From Epiperipatus broadwayi (taxonomy: Eukaryota > Onychophora > Udeonychophora > Euonychophora > Peripatidae): 64,000 nt of DNA. Where the stretch lies: the NCBI GenBank assembly GCA_028023455.1, contig JAQFVV010012496.1, positions 2,728,001 through 2,792,000 on the forward strand. Direction: 5' to 3'. The position numbers were made by a program, and so were the translations under genes. Below the pieces are notes generated by a model. It made no database searches, was not told the origin of the DNA, and saw nothing but the letters and a program-made list of their open reading frames with translations. Shown here piece by piece: positions 13,402 to 24,430 of the stretch (positions are counted from its first letter, which is position 1; every line of letters begins with the position of its first letter).

Positions 13402-13590
13402 TGACTCATTTGCATATAATTTGCATATCAGATTTATTTATATAATGATTTCAAAGAAAGGATCATAACTGGCTATGAATATGAGAAGTACATCTTCTTG
13501 AAAGTGCTTAGCCATTAAATTTAATTTTCAATTTGTTGTTATAGCTTTACATTGGAAGTGTGAAAGCACAATTTATTATTATATTTATTA
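13059..13590 (+). repeat. Right arm of divergent PLE palindrome
   Basis: This is the inverted partner of 12316-12840, with arms of about 525 bp separated by about 218 bp of sequence present only on the right copy. Both arms point outward: their truncated 5' ends face each other and their 3' tails face the flanks. The tail holds a hammerhead-like block (12400-12440 and 13470-13515). Confidence 0.8.
13468..13516 (+). ncRNA. Hammerhead-like motif with non-canonical core (PLE tail)
   Basis: GGCU is followed by AUGAAUAUGA, a hairpin GAAG/CUUC, UUGAAA, a short segment, then a cleavage-like CUU before AGCC. GGCU pairs with AGCC as stem I. The expected CUGAUGA appears as UGA-AUAU-GA. The mirror copy is at 12398-12443 on the minus strand, where the stem III segment AGCGCU is self-complementary. 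I cannot say whether it is active. Confidence 0.3.
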
Positions 13591-14139
13591 AGTAAATTCT
13601 CTAGAATTTATTATTATTTCTCATCATGTATATTTCCTACTTCAGACAATGCAACATTTATACACATAAGTAATTATGTGATTATCAATTGGCTAAGCTT
13701 ATGAATCCAGATGAATTAAGTTTAAAACCATGTAAGATAATAGAGATACTGGAATAAAAAAAAATCACTGAATCAAGATCAATATATTTCTATAATAAAA
13801 AATTCATTCCTTTTGCTTAAGTCGATGCTACCATTACATAATTGGTGAATATCAGTGCAATGCCAGATTTATAAAGTACAGGCCATTCCCCCAAAGTTTT
13901 TGTTACATACTTTGACATACCAATATGACTTTACATAGTTGCACTTCTTCTCCTGTTACATATTTTGGGGATCAAACACATAGTTTATTGACCTTATCAT
14001 TCCCATATTGATTGTTAGAATATACTCACATACATGTAATGATAGGCAACCTCTAATGAAAGAATTTTACATAGAATTAAACAGAATAAAAATTAAAAAA
14101 ACAAAACAGCCCTTATAATCATGACATCATTTTGAAATT
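13591..14139. other. Unassigned AT-rich sequence
   Basis: I see no ORF and no recognisable repeat structure here. Confidence 0.35.
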
Positions 14140-14702
14140 CCAAATATTTCAAAGGAAGAGGTGAGCCATAAAACAAAAACTATGAAGAATAAAAAAAATA
14201 TAAAAAAATAGTTGCAAAGTTATGCATGTCAAATGTTTAAATAATAAAAAAGTACCAAAATATTGCAAGAATGGAATAACAATACTGACATTGAAGTAAA
14301 AGGTAAAAAAGAAGATGGTAGAAATTATATCTGTATCAGGCTTCTATCATTCCTATTATAAAATCTTTACTATGATCATTATAAATCATCCAATAAAAAT
14401 TTTAATCAATTTTTACAATGGATCTACGAGTATGAATTAACATTTTCTTTGGATTTGTAGATATTTGATTCAATGAACTTTTTGGTAGTCATTCAAGCTT
14501 TGGAATATGGAGACTTGAACCCACGATATTTTAAATTATGAGGGATATTTAAAAAAACGCAAAAGCTTATGAACGGATGACACTAAAAAGAATAATACTG
14601 ATAAAATTGTATGGCAAGGTGGTTCTATCCCTTTAAAACTCTGCAGCAGTTTTATAAACTGAGAAGCTAAAAGAATAAAAATAAATGGAGATCACTTTAA
14701 GC
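14140..14702 (+). pseudogene. Old, strongly decayed RTE copy (left part)
   Basis: Base-level similarity to 3285-3960 is visible through many indels: the block encoding KLLSVLYKIFTKIITT-like sequence near 14330-14390, the FGFVDYE-like block near 14450, and the QGDS region near 14610. It is interrupted by the hAT element at 14703 and resumes at 15203. It is clearly older than the copies at 3138 and 6735. Confidence 0.6.
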
Positions 14703-15194
14703 CAGCGGTCACCAAAGTGGTCTATATAGACCCGCAGGGGTCTATTTAACAAAAGTAGGGGTCGATTGGGGGTCGAAGGAAAAACAATTCTTAATATGCA
14801 AATCACACATACCTAACTGCGTATGTAAAATTTGTTAATGTTTTTATAATTGATTTAATATCAGTTTCTTTATAGAAAATAAATTAATAAACATATATTT
14901 ATTCGGGTGAAATAAGTATTTACTTTACTTATTATTTTTACTTATTTATAATTACTTATTATTTAATAAATATTAAGGTATTTAAATTTCAACATTAAGA
15001 TATTTTTCATAAAACTATTGTTACACAATGTAAAATTACTTTAATAAATGTTTAAAATCATAAAATAAATGCACAAACACAGTACCTAATAGATAGTTTT
15101 ATTTTAATTAACTGAAAATTACTTTTATGGGTGTCGATGGAGATTTCGAAAAATTATATAGGGGTCCATGATCAAAAAAGTTTGGCGACCCCTG
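14703..15194. mobile_element. hAT-type MITE with 8-bp target duplication
   Basis: The terminal inverted repeats are CAGCGGTCACCAAAGTGG on the left and the complement of CTTTGGCGACCCCTG-type sequence on the right. Perfect 8-bp target site duplications CTTTAAGC lie at 14695-14702 and 15195-15202. Eight-bp duplications and a CAG-start terminus are diagnostic of the hAT superfamily. At 492 bp and without an ORF it is non-autonomous. It sits inside the decayed RTE copy. Confidence 0.85.
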
Positions 15195-15202
15195 CTTTAA
15201 GC

Positions 15203-15325
15203 TATCTAATGTTTATAGATGTGGCTTCATAAATAATGCTTCATGAAATGTTGCAAAAGCAATCAGATGAATGCGATATCAAACTACACAACTTTAATTA
15301 TATGCTAACCAAAAACTAAATGTAA
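15203..15325 (+). pseudogene. Decayed RTE copy, continuation right of the hAT insertion
   Basis: The sequence resumes exactly after the target duplication. It resembles the RTE stretch 4005-4115 (the FADDVVVFA region, here with the DD codons lost). Confidence 0.5.
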
Positions 15326-16899
15326 ATATGGTATAATAGCAGCTATTTGTTTTCCTTTCACTAAATATCACATTTCAACCATGAATTTATGCACTATAAT
15401 CACATTTTCTTCGTGATTTAAATACCCTATTCAGTTCTGTACTGTAGTTGAAAGCACATGTATTGATTTGTTTCTAAGTGTTTTTTCCAATATCATATTT
15501 TTTTAAAATCCAGAAATGTACCTGGTCTATGGAAAAACGATCATTTTTTGAATAATTTTTTTTAATTCGTTGCAACAAAAATTATGGCTTCTTAATGGCA
15601 GAATAAATAATTATTTTTTTTTTGAAAAATATACCATCTAACATAGAAATGTTTAACTTATAAACATAAGAAATGGTGATCATGTGATGTTTATTGGCTT
15701 AAAATGTTTAACTTGAACATCACATAACACTGTTACGAACAAACATTTAGGGATTTTATATGTAAGTTTCTCAAAAATGAATTAAAATAAATTCTCACTA
15801 TTCTGTCTGTTCTTTGTCTAGTAAATTAGAATGCATTTAAGTATAATTGATCATAAGCCGTTTCATACATTTTAAATATACATAAAAGATTTTCAAGAAT
15901 TAATAATACTGAATAATTTTTATTTCAATAATTAAGAAACCTATTCAATTTAATTTTAATTCACTCATAATGTAAATATATTTTGATCCTTGAACAATAC
16001 ATTGAATAAATATTATTCTTCAGTACAATTAAATATTTTCAAATTTAAATTGTCAAAGAAAATACATAATTAAATATTTCAATGACTTTGTCTCTTACGA
16101 AAATTATACTTAAATAAGTTTATGTAAAAATAAATTGGTTATGGTTTCTTCTCTAAATAGAAATCTTTTGATAAAATAAAAGAATAGCTTCTATTTATAA
16201 GTAGATTTTTTAGTGAATTTGAAAATATTTATATACTGAATTGTCTCTGAATTGTGAAAGTCATTTAAATTTTGTTGACAATTTTTACAATGTTTCTTGT
16301 ACGGTATTGTTTAATTTTAAATTTTCTTAAGGTTTTCCAAAAACTTTGATGAACACTTTAATGAATTATTGAAAAATATTGAATCATAGTTTAAACAAAC
16401 TTGAGATAATCTTCATTTTACACCCATAAAAAATCAACTAAATACATTTATAAAATATTTACTAAGCAGACAAAGGGACATGTAAGATACTACTTGCAGC
16501 TGGGAGGATATAATCAAAGAAAGAAATTCAAAAATTTTAAATTATTCAACTATTACTTCTGTTTTACTCAGTTAATATTTCAATATTGGAACCTATCAAG
16601 ACATTTCTTTTTATAAAATCACATAACGAACTACTTTACAGCAACATTCAATACTATAATAAACATAATAAAACACATACACACATTCACATATATATAC
16701 ATAAAAATGAATACATTTACTACAATCCTTTTTTTTTAAAAAAATATATATATTTAAAACAATCTACAAAAACAATATTTTAAATAATTTTAAAGTTTCC
16801 AATAATCTAATCATGCCCATTTTCTAGGTCAAAAATTTTCTTGAATATATAAAGTTTCATAATATTTTCTTTTTTGGTGATTTTTAACATACTTTATTA
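15326..16899. other. Non-coding AT-rich stretch
   Basis: I see no gene here. The segment near 15660-15700 resembles the outer tail of the family-2 hammerhead repeats (compare 58315-58350). The rest is simple sequence and AT-rich unique DNA. Confidence 0.35.
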
Positions 16900-18175
16900 C
16901 CTAAATATTTATTTCACAATTCATTCTATGTCCACTAGCCAAAAAATGTAAATACGGCCCTTATTTTATATACTTTCTCTTAATTGCCCTATTATGATCC
17001 TTAACTTTTTCAATGGCAGTCTTTTCTGTCTCATCTATATATATATATATTATATTGCGATGGTCACAACTAATTTTATGAACTAACCCTATCCTATTTT
17101 TAATATTATCAATTTTTTTTTTTTGCATTACACATCAACTTTTCTAAAGATTTATTATTTTTCCATCCTACTTTAATATAATCAGGTGACTTTTATCACT
17201 GTTTTATATACACACTGAATATGGAATTGAAACCCACTTCCTATTTTTATACAAAAGTTTTATATTATCTTCTGTATTATTGTCATTTTTATTACTGAAA
17301 ACTTTTTTAACACATATTTTTCTATAACCCATATTAACATAATCATTCTTATTTTTCAATTTCTGTTCAAATGCTTCGTCTGCATTTAATGTTAGCCTAT
17401 CATTTTTTAACTCAAATCCTTTCAAAGCTTAGGATCAATTACATTTTTTTTTCTTTATTCTTAATATAGTAAGTATTTCGTCATAAATCCCTTTTCCTAA
17501 AAAATGTCTAAATACTTTAACCCCTTTCCATTGTAAAACTTAATATTATATTTATTATTGTTCAATCTTTTAAATGCATTAACAATATGCCTACTATTTC
17601 CTATTACATTTATATCACCAGCATGTCTATGATATTCTATAGTTTCCTTATTTTTTATATACTTATAAATAATATTTTCCTCTATATAGTCAATTATAAT
17701 CGCTGATAAAATCTAATTAATAAAGTAACCCACAATCCCTCCCTTTGTTATATTCCAAAATTCTTCCTTATATTTAAAATATAAAGCATCATTTATAAGT
17801 AATAATGCTTCTTTAACAACATATAACTATTCTTCTGAAATTATATTACCCATTTTTATTTTATCTATAACTATTTTTATACTATCTTCCCTAGGTATAC
17901 TGATATATTTTTTCAATATCAAACAAAATAATCATTCCATTTCTATTTAACTTTACATTATTTAAATAATCTATAAATTCTAAATTCCTAATACAATATT
18001 ATTACTGCTGTTTAAACCTCTAATACAATATTTTCCAAAACCTATTGCAGTAAGAATCTTTTTATATATTATATCACATAAATCTTTAAGAATATAGTTA
18101 TTAATGTCTAATATTACTCTTATTTTAATAATCTCCATACTTCCTCTTCCTTTTTTATTCTTCATATAAATAATA
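16900..18175 (-). pseudogene. Decayed Penelope-like element: RT core and GIY-YIG
   Basis: Reading the minus strand with frameshifts, 18175 to about 17480 gives a PLE-type reverse transcriptase (an FDIEKYISIPRE-like block, a KGG-type block, then YLDI), although the YxDD box near 17625 is corrupted to a HAGD-like form. Further down, at 17110-16960, come GLVHKISC and IIYIY, the GIY-YIG counterparts, followed by HNRAIKR. Multiple stops make it dead. Open remnants are 17204-17425 and 17980-18165. A hammerhead motif lies directly 5' of it at 18190-18262, as expected for PLE terminal repeats. Confidence 0.6.
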
Positions 18176-18189
18176 TTACAATAAAAGAC

Positions 18190-18262
18190 AAATGATCCCC
18201 AAGATGCATTTCATGCTGAACCAGCACTCATCAGTTGGCCCAGGTCACCAGCTCTCATATAT
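18190..18262 (-). ncRNA. Hammerhead ribozyme, family 1, core intact
   Basis: On the minus strand CUGAUGA (18234-18228) is followed by the hairpin UGCUG-GUU-CAGCA (stem II), GAAA (18212-18209), the self-complementary AUGCAU as minimal stem III, then C and UUGGGG. Stem I forms between CCAA before CUGAUGA and UUGG after the cleavage position, predicted between 18203 and 18202. All conserved core bases are present. Type I hammerheads with tiny stem III are known from Penelope-like elements. This one lies just 5' of the decayed PLE RT and is in sense with the host gene. Confidence 0.7.
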
Positions 18263-18279
18263 ATCTTTATTACATGAAG

Positions 18280-19430
18280 AGTATTTATCTATGGCGAATT
18301 GTCACATCTTTATTTACAACCGCCAAACATGCTCCACTCACAACCTCGACTTCGTACACTTTTGATAAACCTAACTACGTTTATCATTAATCATTTATTA
18401 AACTAGAGTTTTTCTCTTATTGGCATATCATCTTTTTCATTAATTTCATTTCATTTTCATATAATTTAACCAAATTTTATATTTCATTTTAATTCTATTT
18501 CCTAGATTTTCATTTATCTTTTGGTATGCTTGCTTTGTAATATCTTCTTTTATTTTTCTATCATAATCCAAATTCATTTTAAACAAAAAACCCTGACTCT
18601 TTATCTTCACTTTTTACTATTAAGTACTCTTTATCTTTTCTGTAATTTGTCTTATAATGGGCTTCTCATTCCATTCTTTTTTATAATATTTATGCTTTTT
18701 ATTTTTGTTAATTTTTGATTGTAAATCTGCTTTCAAACTATTAATATTTGCAGCTTCCACACTCACAATTGTTTTTTGAATATCTCCATCCACAAATGGT
18801 ATATATTTATCTGTGAATGCTCATTTGTAAAGTTAATGTTAAACTAATTTATGAAATTATTAATGTTTTCTTCCTTATAATAATTTTTTATTGTAAAACA
18901 ATTGTTTTTTCCCTTGATTCCATGTTTTTATAATACAAACTTCTCCTTTTACTATCATATTTCTTATAAAGCTTATTTTGTAATTTACCATTATGAATCA
19001 ATATATGATTAATATCCTCCAATAATTCCTAAATACAGGTCTTTTTTAAAATACTTTTCTGTCTGTTATATTTCCTAATATTGCAATCCATTTTTGTACA
19101 TTTTCCTTTCAAAAACAATTCCAAAAAACATTCTCTGAATTTTATTACGCAAACTTTTATCCTTATTAATTTTATCATTACTAATTTTAAATCGACACGA
19201 TATGGGCATAATTCTGTTATTTTTACAGTTATTGAAAAATGACAACTAATATTTTAGCTCCTCAATTCTTTGCATATTCCATAACTTTTTAAACCTAATA
19301 AAATTAATATTATTCAAATTTGTATATAAAAATGTGCATATGTTATTAATATTATAATGTTCCAAGATTAAACTTTTTTAAAACATTTTTCTTCTAGCAA
19401 TCCTTGCGGTAGAATAACATTTATCACTAC
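18280..19430 (-). pseudogene. Probable N-terminal part of a decayed PLE
   Basis: The minus strand shows fragments such as FVDGDIQKTIVSVEAANINSL and KEWNEKPIIRQITEKIKS, separated by stops. They have the Lys-rich character of the region before the RT in Penelope-like polyproteins. The assignment rests on context (same strand, next to the PLE at 16900-18175) and general resemblance, so it is tentative. Position relative to the hammerhead at 18190 suggests tandem or rearranged copies. Confidence 0.35.
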
Positions 19431-19437
19431 TTGTGAT

Positions 19438-19828
19438 CAGAGCCGGATTTATATTTTTTTAGGCCCTAAGCTAACAAAAAATTGAGGTCTGCTTCCCCAA
19501 TTTTTTTTAATCATATAAAAAAAGATACATATGTCTATTTACACATGTTACTAATACAAAGCAAAATCATGGCATTATATCAATCATCCAATAGCAATTA
19601 AAATCGTTAGTAAGTGATCACAATTTCTTTATCATTTTTAAACAATTAAAAAAATAAATAGGCTATGAAAACCAGCAGCCATCTCGGCAACTTTTGATCA
19701 TTAGAGGTGAATTTCAATCACATTTTTTTGCAGGGTAGCATAAAAAATTTTTCTCTGTTCAATTTATTTTTTAAAATTTAGAGGCCCCAAGCTTTAGTTT
19801 ATTTAGCTTAGTAGTAAATCCGGCATTG
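19438..19828. mobile_element. hAT-type MITE, older copy
   Basis: The terminal inverted repeats CAGAGCCGGATTTA and its partner (complement CAATGCCGGATTTA) bound 391 bp without an ORF. The flanking 8-mers CTTGTGAT (19430-19437) and CTTACGAT (19829-19836) agree at 6 of 8 positions and are a decayed target duplication. A GGCCCTAAGCT/AGGCCCCAAGCT pair inside extends the inverted repeat. Confidence 0.75.
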
Positions 19829-20229
19829 CTTACGATGAAAATAATTAAAACAATAAATACCTTAAATAATTAAATTTCAATGATAAAACAAACTCTTCTC
19901 TTTTTTTTTTTCTTGAAATAGAATTAATATTATAAAACAATTTTAATTACAAAAAAATTATTTAAAAGAATGATTTTAAAAAAATAAACTCAAAACTAAT
20001 GCATGATAAAATTTAAACTTTTACATACACATCAAACATGAACATATAAATGAGGTTGCCATGATAACAGATTAAGATTGTTATTGGGATTGTCTAAGTG
20101 GTGACTTTAATGCTATATATATGATATTTAAAATTAAGAGCATGCTAATAAGCTCTAAACAAGTTTTTTTTTTTTAATGATAAATGCGCTACTACAAGAG
20201 AAGGCATTCAAATCATCTTTACTTAGGAT

Positions 20230-20285
20230 TGTCCCCATTCGCAGACTGGATTCGAGCTATGGTTCTCTTCAGTGAGGAGCTAGGA
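20230..20285 (-). ncRNA. Hammerhead, family 2, first tandem copy (one core change)
   Basis: CUGAAGA, stem II GAG/CUC, then GAAU where GAAA is expected, then CCAGUC and UG. Only the fourth base of GAAA (the stem III closing A) is altered relative to the second copy. Stem I CUCCUCA opposite UGCGGAU-like sequence is weaker than in the second copy. Confidence 0.55.
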
Positions 20286-20649
20286 CACCAGATTCAAAAA
20301 ATCAACTCAAGCTAAGCATTTATCTAATAGTTAACTTTCAATAAGATCTGAAACGTTTAGACATCTATGTCTTTAAAGTCAGCTCTTCAACTGAAAAAAC
20401 CATATGGGCCTGAACTTAATTCAGATACTTTATATATTAATAGGTTTAAGCCATTTAATTTAGTCAAAGCCCCCAACAGCAAAACAATAATAGTAATAAT
20501 AGAAAGTCAGATGTCACATGACATATATATATATAGCTTGCATATACTAATATGTAAAATTAAGAGTGTGCTAATAAGCTCTAAACAAGTTTTTTTTTAA
20601 TGATAAATGCTGCTACAAGAGAAGGCATTCAAATCATCTTTATCTAGGA

Positions 20650-20705
20650 TTGTTCCCATCCCCAGACTGGTTTCGAGCTATGGTTCTCTTCAGTGAGGAG
20701 TTAGG
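20650..20705 (-). ncRNA. Hammerhead ribozyme, family 2, second tandem copy, intact
   Basis: CUGAAGA (20693-20687), stem II GAG-loop-CUC, GAAA (20674-20671), CCAGUC, then UGGGGA. Stem I CUCCUCA/UGGGGA pairs over six positions with one G-U. Cleavage is predicted after GUC, between 20665 and 20664. Everything a type I hammerhead requires is present. Confidence 0.75.
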
Positions 20706-21178
20706 AATCAGATTCAAAAAACCAACTGAAGTTAGCATTTATCTAGTAGTTAACTTTCAATAAGAAGATCTGAAATCTTTAGACATTTACATGTCTTTAA
20801 AGTCAGCTCTCAAACTGAAAAAAATCATATGGGCCTGAACTTAATTCAGATACTCATCAGATGTTACATGACTTATATATATATATCTTGCATTTACAAA
20901 TATGTAAAATTAATGAAAAAAAAATATAATTGAAGAGTAGTCTTAAATTTAAAATTTTTACCACTAAATTTGCACAATTTAGAATGATTTTCATTTCAAT
21001 AGATATAACAATATAACAAATTCACATATGATTTAAGTATTCAAATAGTTATATATACTTTTTTCAGAAGTCATATTTACATTAAAATGATATTTATTTT
21101 TAAAATTACCTTATTTTCTATCATAAAGAATTACATTCTAATATACTAATTCAAATTAGAGAAAATCTTATAACTTAC

Positions 21179-21329
21179 TCTCATTTTCTGCACGGTTTCT
21201 TTAAGCTGATCTAGTTGGTGTGCTGAGCTAAGGGCTTCGAGTCTAATATCTGTTAGATCCTTTTCTTTGTCTCGGAGCTGTTTCTTTAAATCTCGTACAA
21301 CCTCTGGCTCATCTTTCCCATTATAGATC
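21179..21329 (-). CDS. Neuron navigator (sickie) exon, coiled-coil region
   Basis: This 151-bp exon encodes AIYNGKDEPEVVRDLKKQLR, then a segment with LTDIRLEALSSAHQLDQL at residues about 27-44 and VQKMR at its end. The LTDIRLEALSSAHQLDQL motif is highly specific to the NAV family coiled coil, which in NAV proteins precedes the AAA ATPase part. The acceptor AG is at 21331-21330, the donor GTAAGT at 21178-21173. The exon starts with one base that completes the Ala codon split from exon 33077-33255, and it ends on a codon boundary. NAV proteins are cytoskeleton-associated and act in neurite growth; fly sickie has a role in axon growth. Later exons (AAA domain) should lie below 21179 or outside the window and were not found. 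Confidence 0.9.
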
Positions 21330-22519
21330 CTATGGAAGGCAAAAAAAAAATACAGCATTTTAATATATAATAAAATATTTTAATAATGAATATTGAATAC
21401 ATGAATATTTTACATAAAATGTAGGTATATGTTTTATGTATGTTTGCACACATAAAAAGAAAATATTCTGACTGATAATCTCTTATATAAAATCCCTAAA
21501 CATTTGTCTGCAAGGCTGTTTAATTGGTTACTTTAACAGATTGATTTTTTTTAATTGATTGCTTTAACAAATTACAAAAATGCTGAATTTGACAGTATCA
21601 AACAAAAAAACTTTAAATTTGTTACAAATAAATACACCCAACTAAACTGTAATTTATATTACAGCATTTTATGCAAAAGAACTAATTTCACCCTTTAATA
21701 TTTAATAATACATAATTTTTATTAAAAAAATTTAATGTAAAGGAAGTAACACTGTCAAAACCACATATCAAAACAACGGCTTCCAGAAAGGCTGAGTACA
21801 TCTGGTAATCTAATAATTGGTATAATTCCTAAAAAAATATATTTTTTTTAAAAATTACTAACTGATATGAACAAAATAGGTTGAACATACAAAAAAATGT
21901 ATAAGACCTACATATGAAAAATGTCAACTTTCACAAATAAAACTTTTGAATTAAATCATTCAGTCAGAAGTATTAAGATAGGATATGTAGAAAGTATCTA
22001 TAGTTGTTGGGCTTTCATATTACCATAAATCCTAATTAGTGGTTATAATTGAAAAAAAAAAAGAAGATATTTGAATGCACACCCATTTCTGAACTGAAGA
22101 TTAATAATCCAACAATATAAAATTTGATGCTATACAATATTCGATCATTATGCATTTAATTACATTCATATGAATATAACTTTCATTAAAACATTCATAC
22201 ATTGAATTCAAAACACAACATTGGATCAAAAATAATCTCATAAAAAAGCACAAGTTAGATTATCTCAGAGAAGTTTGTTTCTTAAAATGTGAGTCAGAAA
22301 GTCAGTTTAAATCATATAAAAATTAGAAAATAAAAAATGTCGATAATAAAATTGTTTTAGATAGATATCTAAAAAGTCAACAGAGACATAATAACTTTTC
22401 TGTTTATTTTATTTGAGTTGTTTAATTTGTGTGGAAAAAAAGAAGATTGTAATGTAGTAAAACTTTTTTTTGCCTTAGACAACTGAAAAAAAAAAGTTTG
22501 AAAGAGGATTTTATTTTAA
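21330..22519. other. NAV intron, no other gene seen
   Basis: This is AT-rich intronic sequence. A copy of the TTGCTTTAACAAATT repeat motif lies at 21510-21570. Confidence 0.5.
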
Positions 22520-22800
22520 TTATTTTTATTATCATAATCATCATTTTCAACCACTATCGATTTACTGCAAGTTGAAAGTCTCAAAGTTTAATCCAGTTTC
22601 TCTAATCCTTAGACTCTCCTTTTCTTCACATAAACCAACAAATCTCTTTATTTTATCCATTTATCTCACAATTTGGTCTCTTTCTAAGTCTTTAACAATG
22701 TCTAGGAATCCAATTTAAGACTTCTGTCTATCTGTTATCATCTCTTCTAGAAATATTTCCAATTAGCTCCACTAATCAACTTGACACTTAGCAATAAGTG
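22520..22800 (-). pseudogene. RTE retrotransposon 3' fragment, reversed
   Basis: The complement matches the RTE 3' region at 7620-7875: the ATCATCATTTTCAACCA tail complement, then the WIELGE/RWMDEI and NWAGH-like blocks in decayed form. It is a short 5'-truncated copy on the minus strand. Confidence 0.65.
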
Positions 22801-23824
22801 GAGAAATCAGGAGGAACCTCATATGTAAGTATATGAAATTTCTACTGACTGTTGCCTTTGACAGGATGGTTCAGTTAATTAAAGCGATACCATAAAATTC
22901 AATATTCAAGAATCTAAGAGTCCAAGTTTGATTCCCATGCTAGTACTGTCACTGGTGATACCAGCAACATTTTAAGAAGAGAAAAGAATAATACCTCTCC
23001 AAACGTTATACATACACTAAGCTGCGTGCTATTACTAACAGTAGAATATAATTGGAATATTTAAATAAAGTTAAATTTTCCTAAAGACAATCAATATTTA
23101 TTATTATTAGATGATGGAAATAGTCCAATATTTAAATACAATCTGTGTTTATTTATGTAAAATGTTTGCTTGCTACCTTATAATCCAGAATCTATTAAAT
23201 CAATTTTAATGCACCCCATCCCCACCCCCCAAGGGTATAGTAAAATTCTCAGGAAAGGTTTTAGGTTAACTTCCTTGCATTATCAGCAGGAAGCTTCTTA
23301 GGGCCAAAATATCTATCTCAGAGTGCATGAGATTTAAATTATAGTGAAAATTATTTTAAAACAGTTTTGAATGAATTTAACTAAACCGTGTGGTCATTTA
23401 TCTAGAAAAAAAGAAATAATGTCCGTCAATCTTTTAACTAGAAACTAACAAATCAATTTCCATATATTTTTATTTTACAGTGTAATTCACAAAAATGTTT
23501 TAATTAAATCAATAGTACTTTACTGTTTTTGAATTGTGCTAAGTATGGATAAATGTGTGATACAATTGCTATCTACTATGCTATATTATGTTCCAGGCTT
23601 CCTTCGTCTATGAATATACAACATATAATAGCTCATCTTTTGTTAATAAACACTGATTAGAATAGAATACATATTGTTTATTGAATTGTAAGTGTACTAT
23701 ATTTTTCAACATATAACACCGATGCCTTTTTATGTTTATATTATGCATATATAAATTAAGATTATATTCATAGTATTATTTCCGGAAACTTCTGTGTAAT
23801 AAAAATATAAACCATCAAACATCA
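22801..23824. other. NAV intron, unassigned
   Basis: There is no gene or clear repeat. A C-rich run (CCCCATCCCCACCCCCC) lies near 23214-23230. Confidence 0.4.
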
Positions 23825-23975
23825 CATGATCACCATTCTTTATGCTTTCACAAGCTATTTTTCACAGATGCAAAACTCTAACTCTCCATACAGTAGCTCC
23901 TGCATCCATTGATTACTCTGGCTTGCACTGAGTGGCACTAATGTATGGAGCAGCATTTTGCCTCTATAATAAAAA
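23825..23975. repeat. Family-2 PLE tail remnant, palindromic
   Basis: CTCCATACAGTAGCTCC at 23892-23908 and its inverted partner TAATGTATGGAG, with TGATTACTCTGGCTTGCACT between them, match the outer parts of the family-2 hammerhead repeats at 40380-40620 and 53430-53900. The ribozyme itself is missing here. Confidence 0.5.
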
Positions 23976-23984
23976 TGTAATAGC

Positions 23985-24037
23985 TAAATAGCCGATGTTT
24001 CAGTACAATAACAAGTACTTTTCTCAGAGCTTCTTCT
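23985..24037 (-). ncRNA. Hammerhead-like motif, family 4, degraded core
   Basis: AGCU, then CUGAGAA where CUGAUGAA is expected, the hairpin AGUAC/GUACU, GAAAC, AUC and GGCU. Stem I AGCU/GGCU pairs. It is divergent to the two plus-strand copies at 24264-24402. Confidence 0.5.
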
Positions 24038-24263
24038 TTCTCAAATTATGTGTAAATAGAGGGATACTAATAAATAGTTAATTAAGACATTACAATCTGC
24101 AATTATAATTTTCAAATTACACCCAAAATATTACTTAAATAATAAGTGTAATAATGCTCAAGGCTAAATATATATATATATATATGAATGAGAAAATAAC
24201 AAAGGAAAAAAAATAATGATTTTAAATCTCACCAGACACATTCTTATGATTTGAAAAAAAAAA

Positions 24264-24316
24264 GAACACTTGAGAAAAGTACTTGCTATTGTACTGAAAT
24301 GTCAGCTATTTAATTA
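24264..24316 (+). ncRNA. Hammerhead-like motif, family 4, first tandem copy
   Basis: The core reads CUUGAGAA instead of CUGAUGAA. Stem II AGUAC/GUACU, GAAA, UGUC and AGCU are kept. It is probably inactive. Confidence 0.45.
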
Positions 24317-24349
24317 TTATATTTTTATTACATTGTTATGATTTGAGAA

Positions 24350-24402
24350 ACAAAAAGCACTGATGAAAGTACTTGGTATTGTACTGAAACATCAGCTATT
24401 TA
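24350..24402 (+). ncRNA. Hammerhead ribozyme, family 4, core intact
   Basis: CUGAUGA (24360-24366), one extra A, stem II AGUAC-loop-GUACU, GAAA (24386-24389), then C, AUC (24391-24393) and AGCU. Stem I pairs AGC with GCU-type partners through an A-A mismatch next to the core. Cleavage is predicted after 24393. Confidence 0.6.
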
Positions 24403-24430
24403 GCTATTGTATTTTTATTACACGGAAGCT

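Larger units (their letters stand above)
20149..20895 (-). repeat. Tandem dimer of a hammerhead-bearing PLE terminal repeat
   Basis: Two direct copies of about 415 bp (20149-20560 and 20561-20895) share blocks such as GCTAATAAGCTCTAAACAAG, AGAGAAGGCATTCAAATCAT and CATATGGGCCTGAACTTAAT. Each has one hammerhead on the minus strand. Head-to-tail terminal repeats are the usual PLE layout, and a dimer is what a hammerhead needs to release a unit-length RNA. Confidence 0.75.
24246..24430 (+). repeat. Tandem dimer of a ~92-bp hammerhead repeat, family 4
   Basis: Two direct copies (about 24246-24337 and 24338-24430) share TTATGATTTGA, AAAGTACTTG, TATTGTACTGAAA, CAGCTATTTA and ATTTTTATTACA. The unit contains little but one hammerhead. 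Confidence 0.7.
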
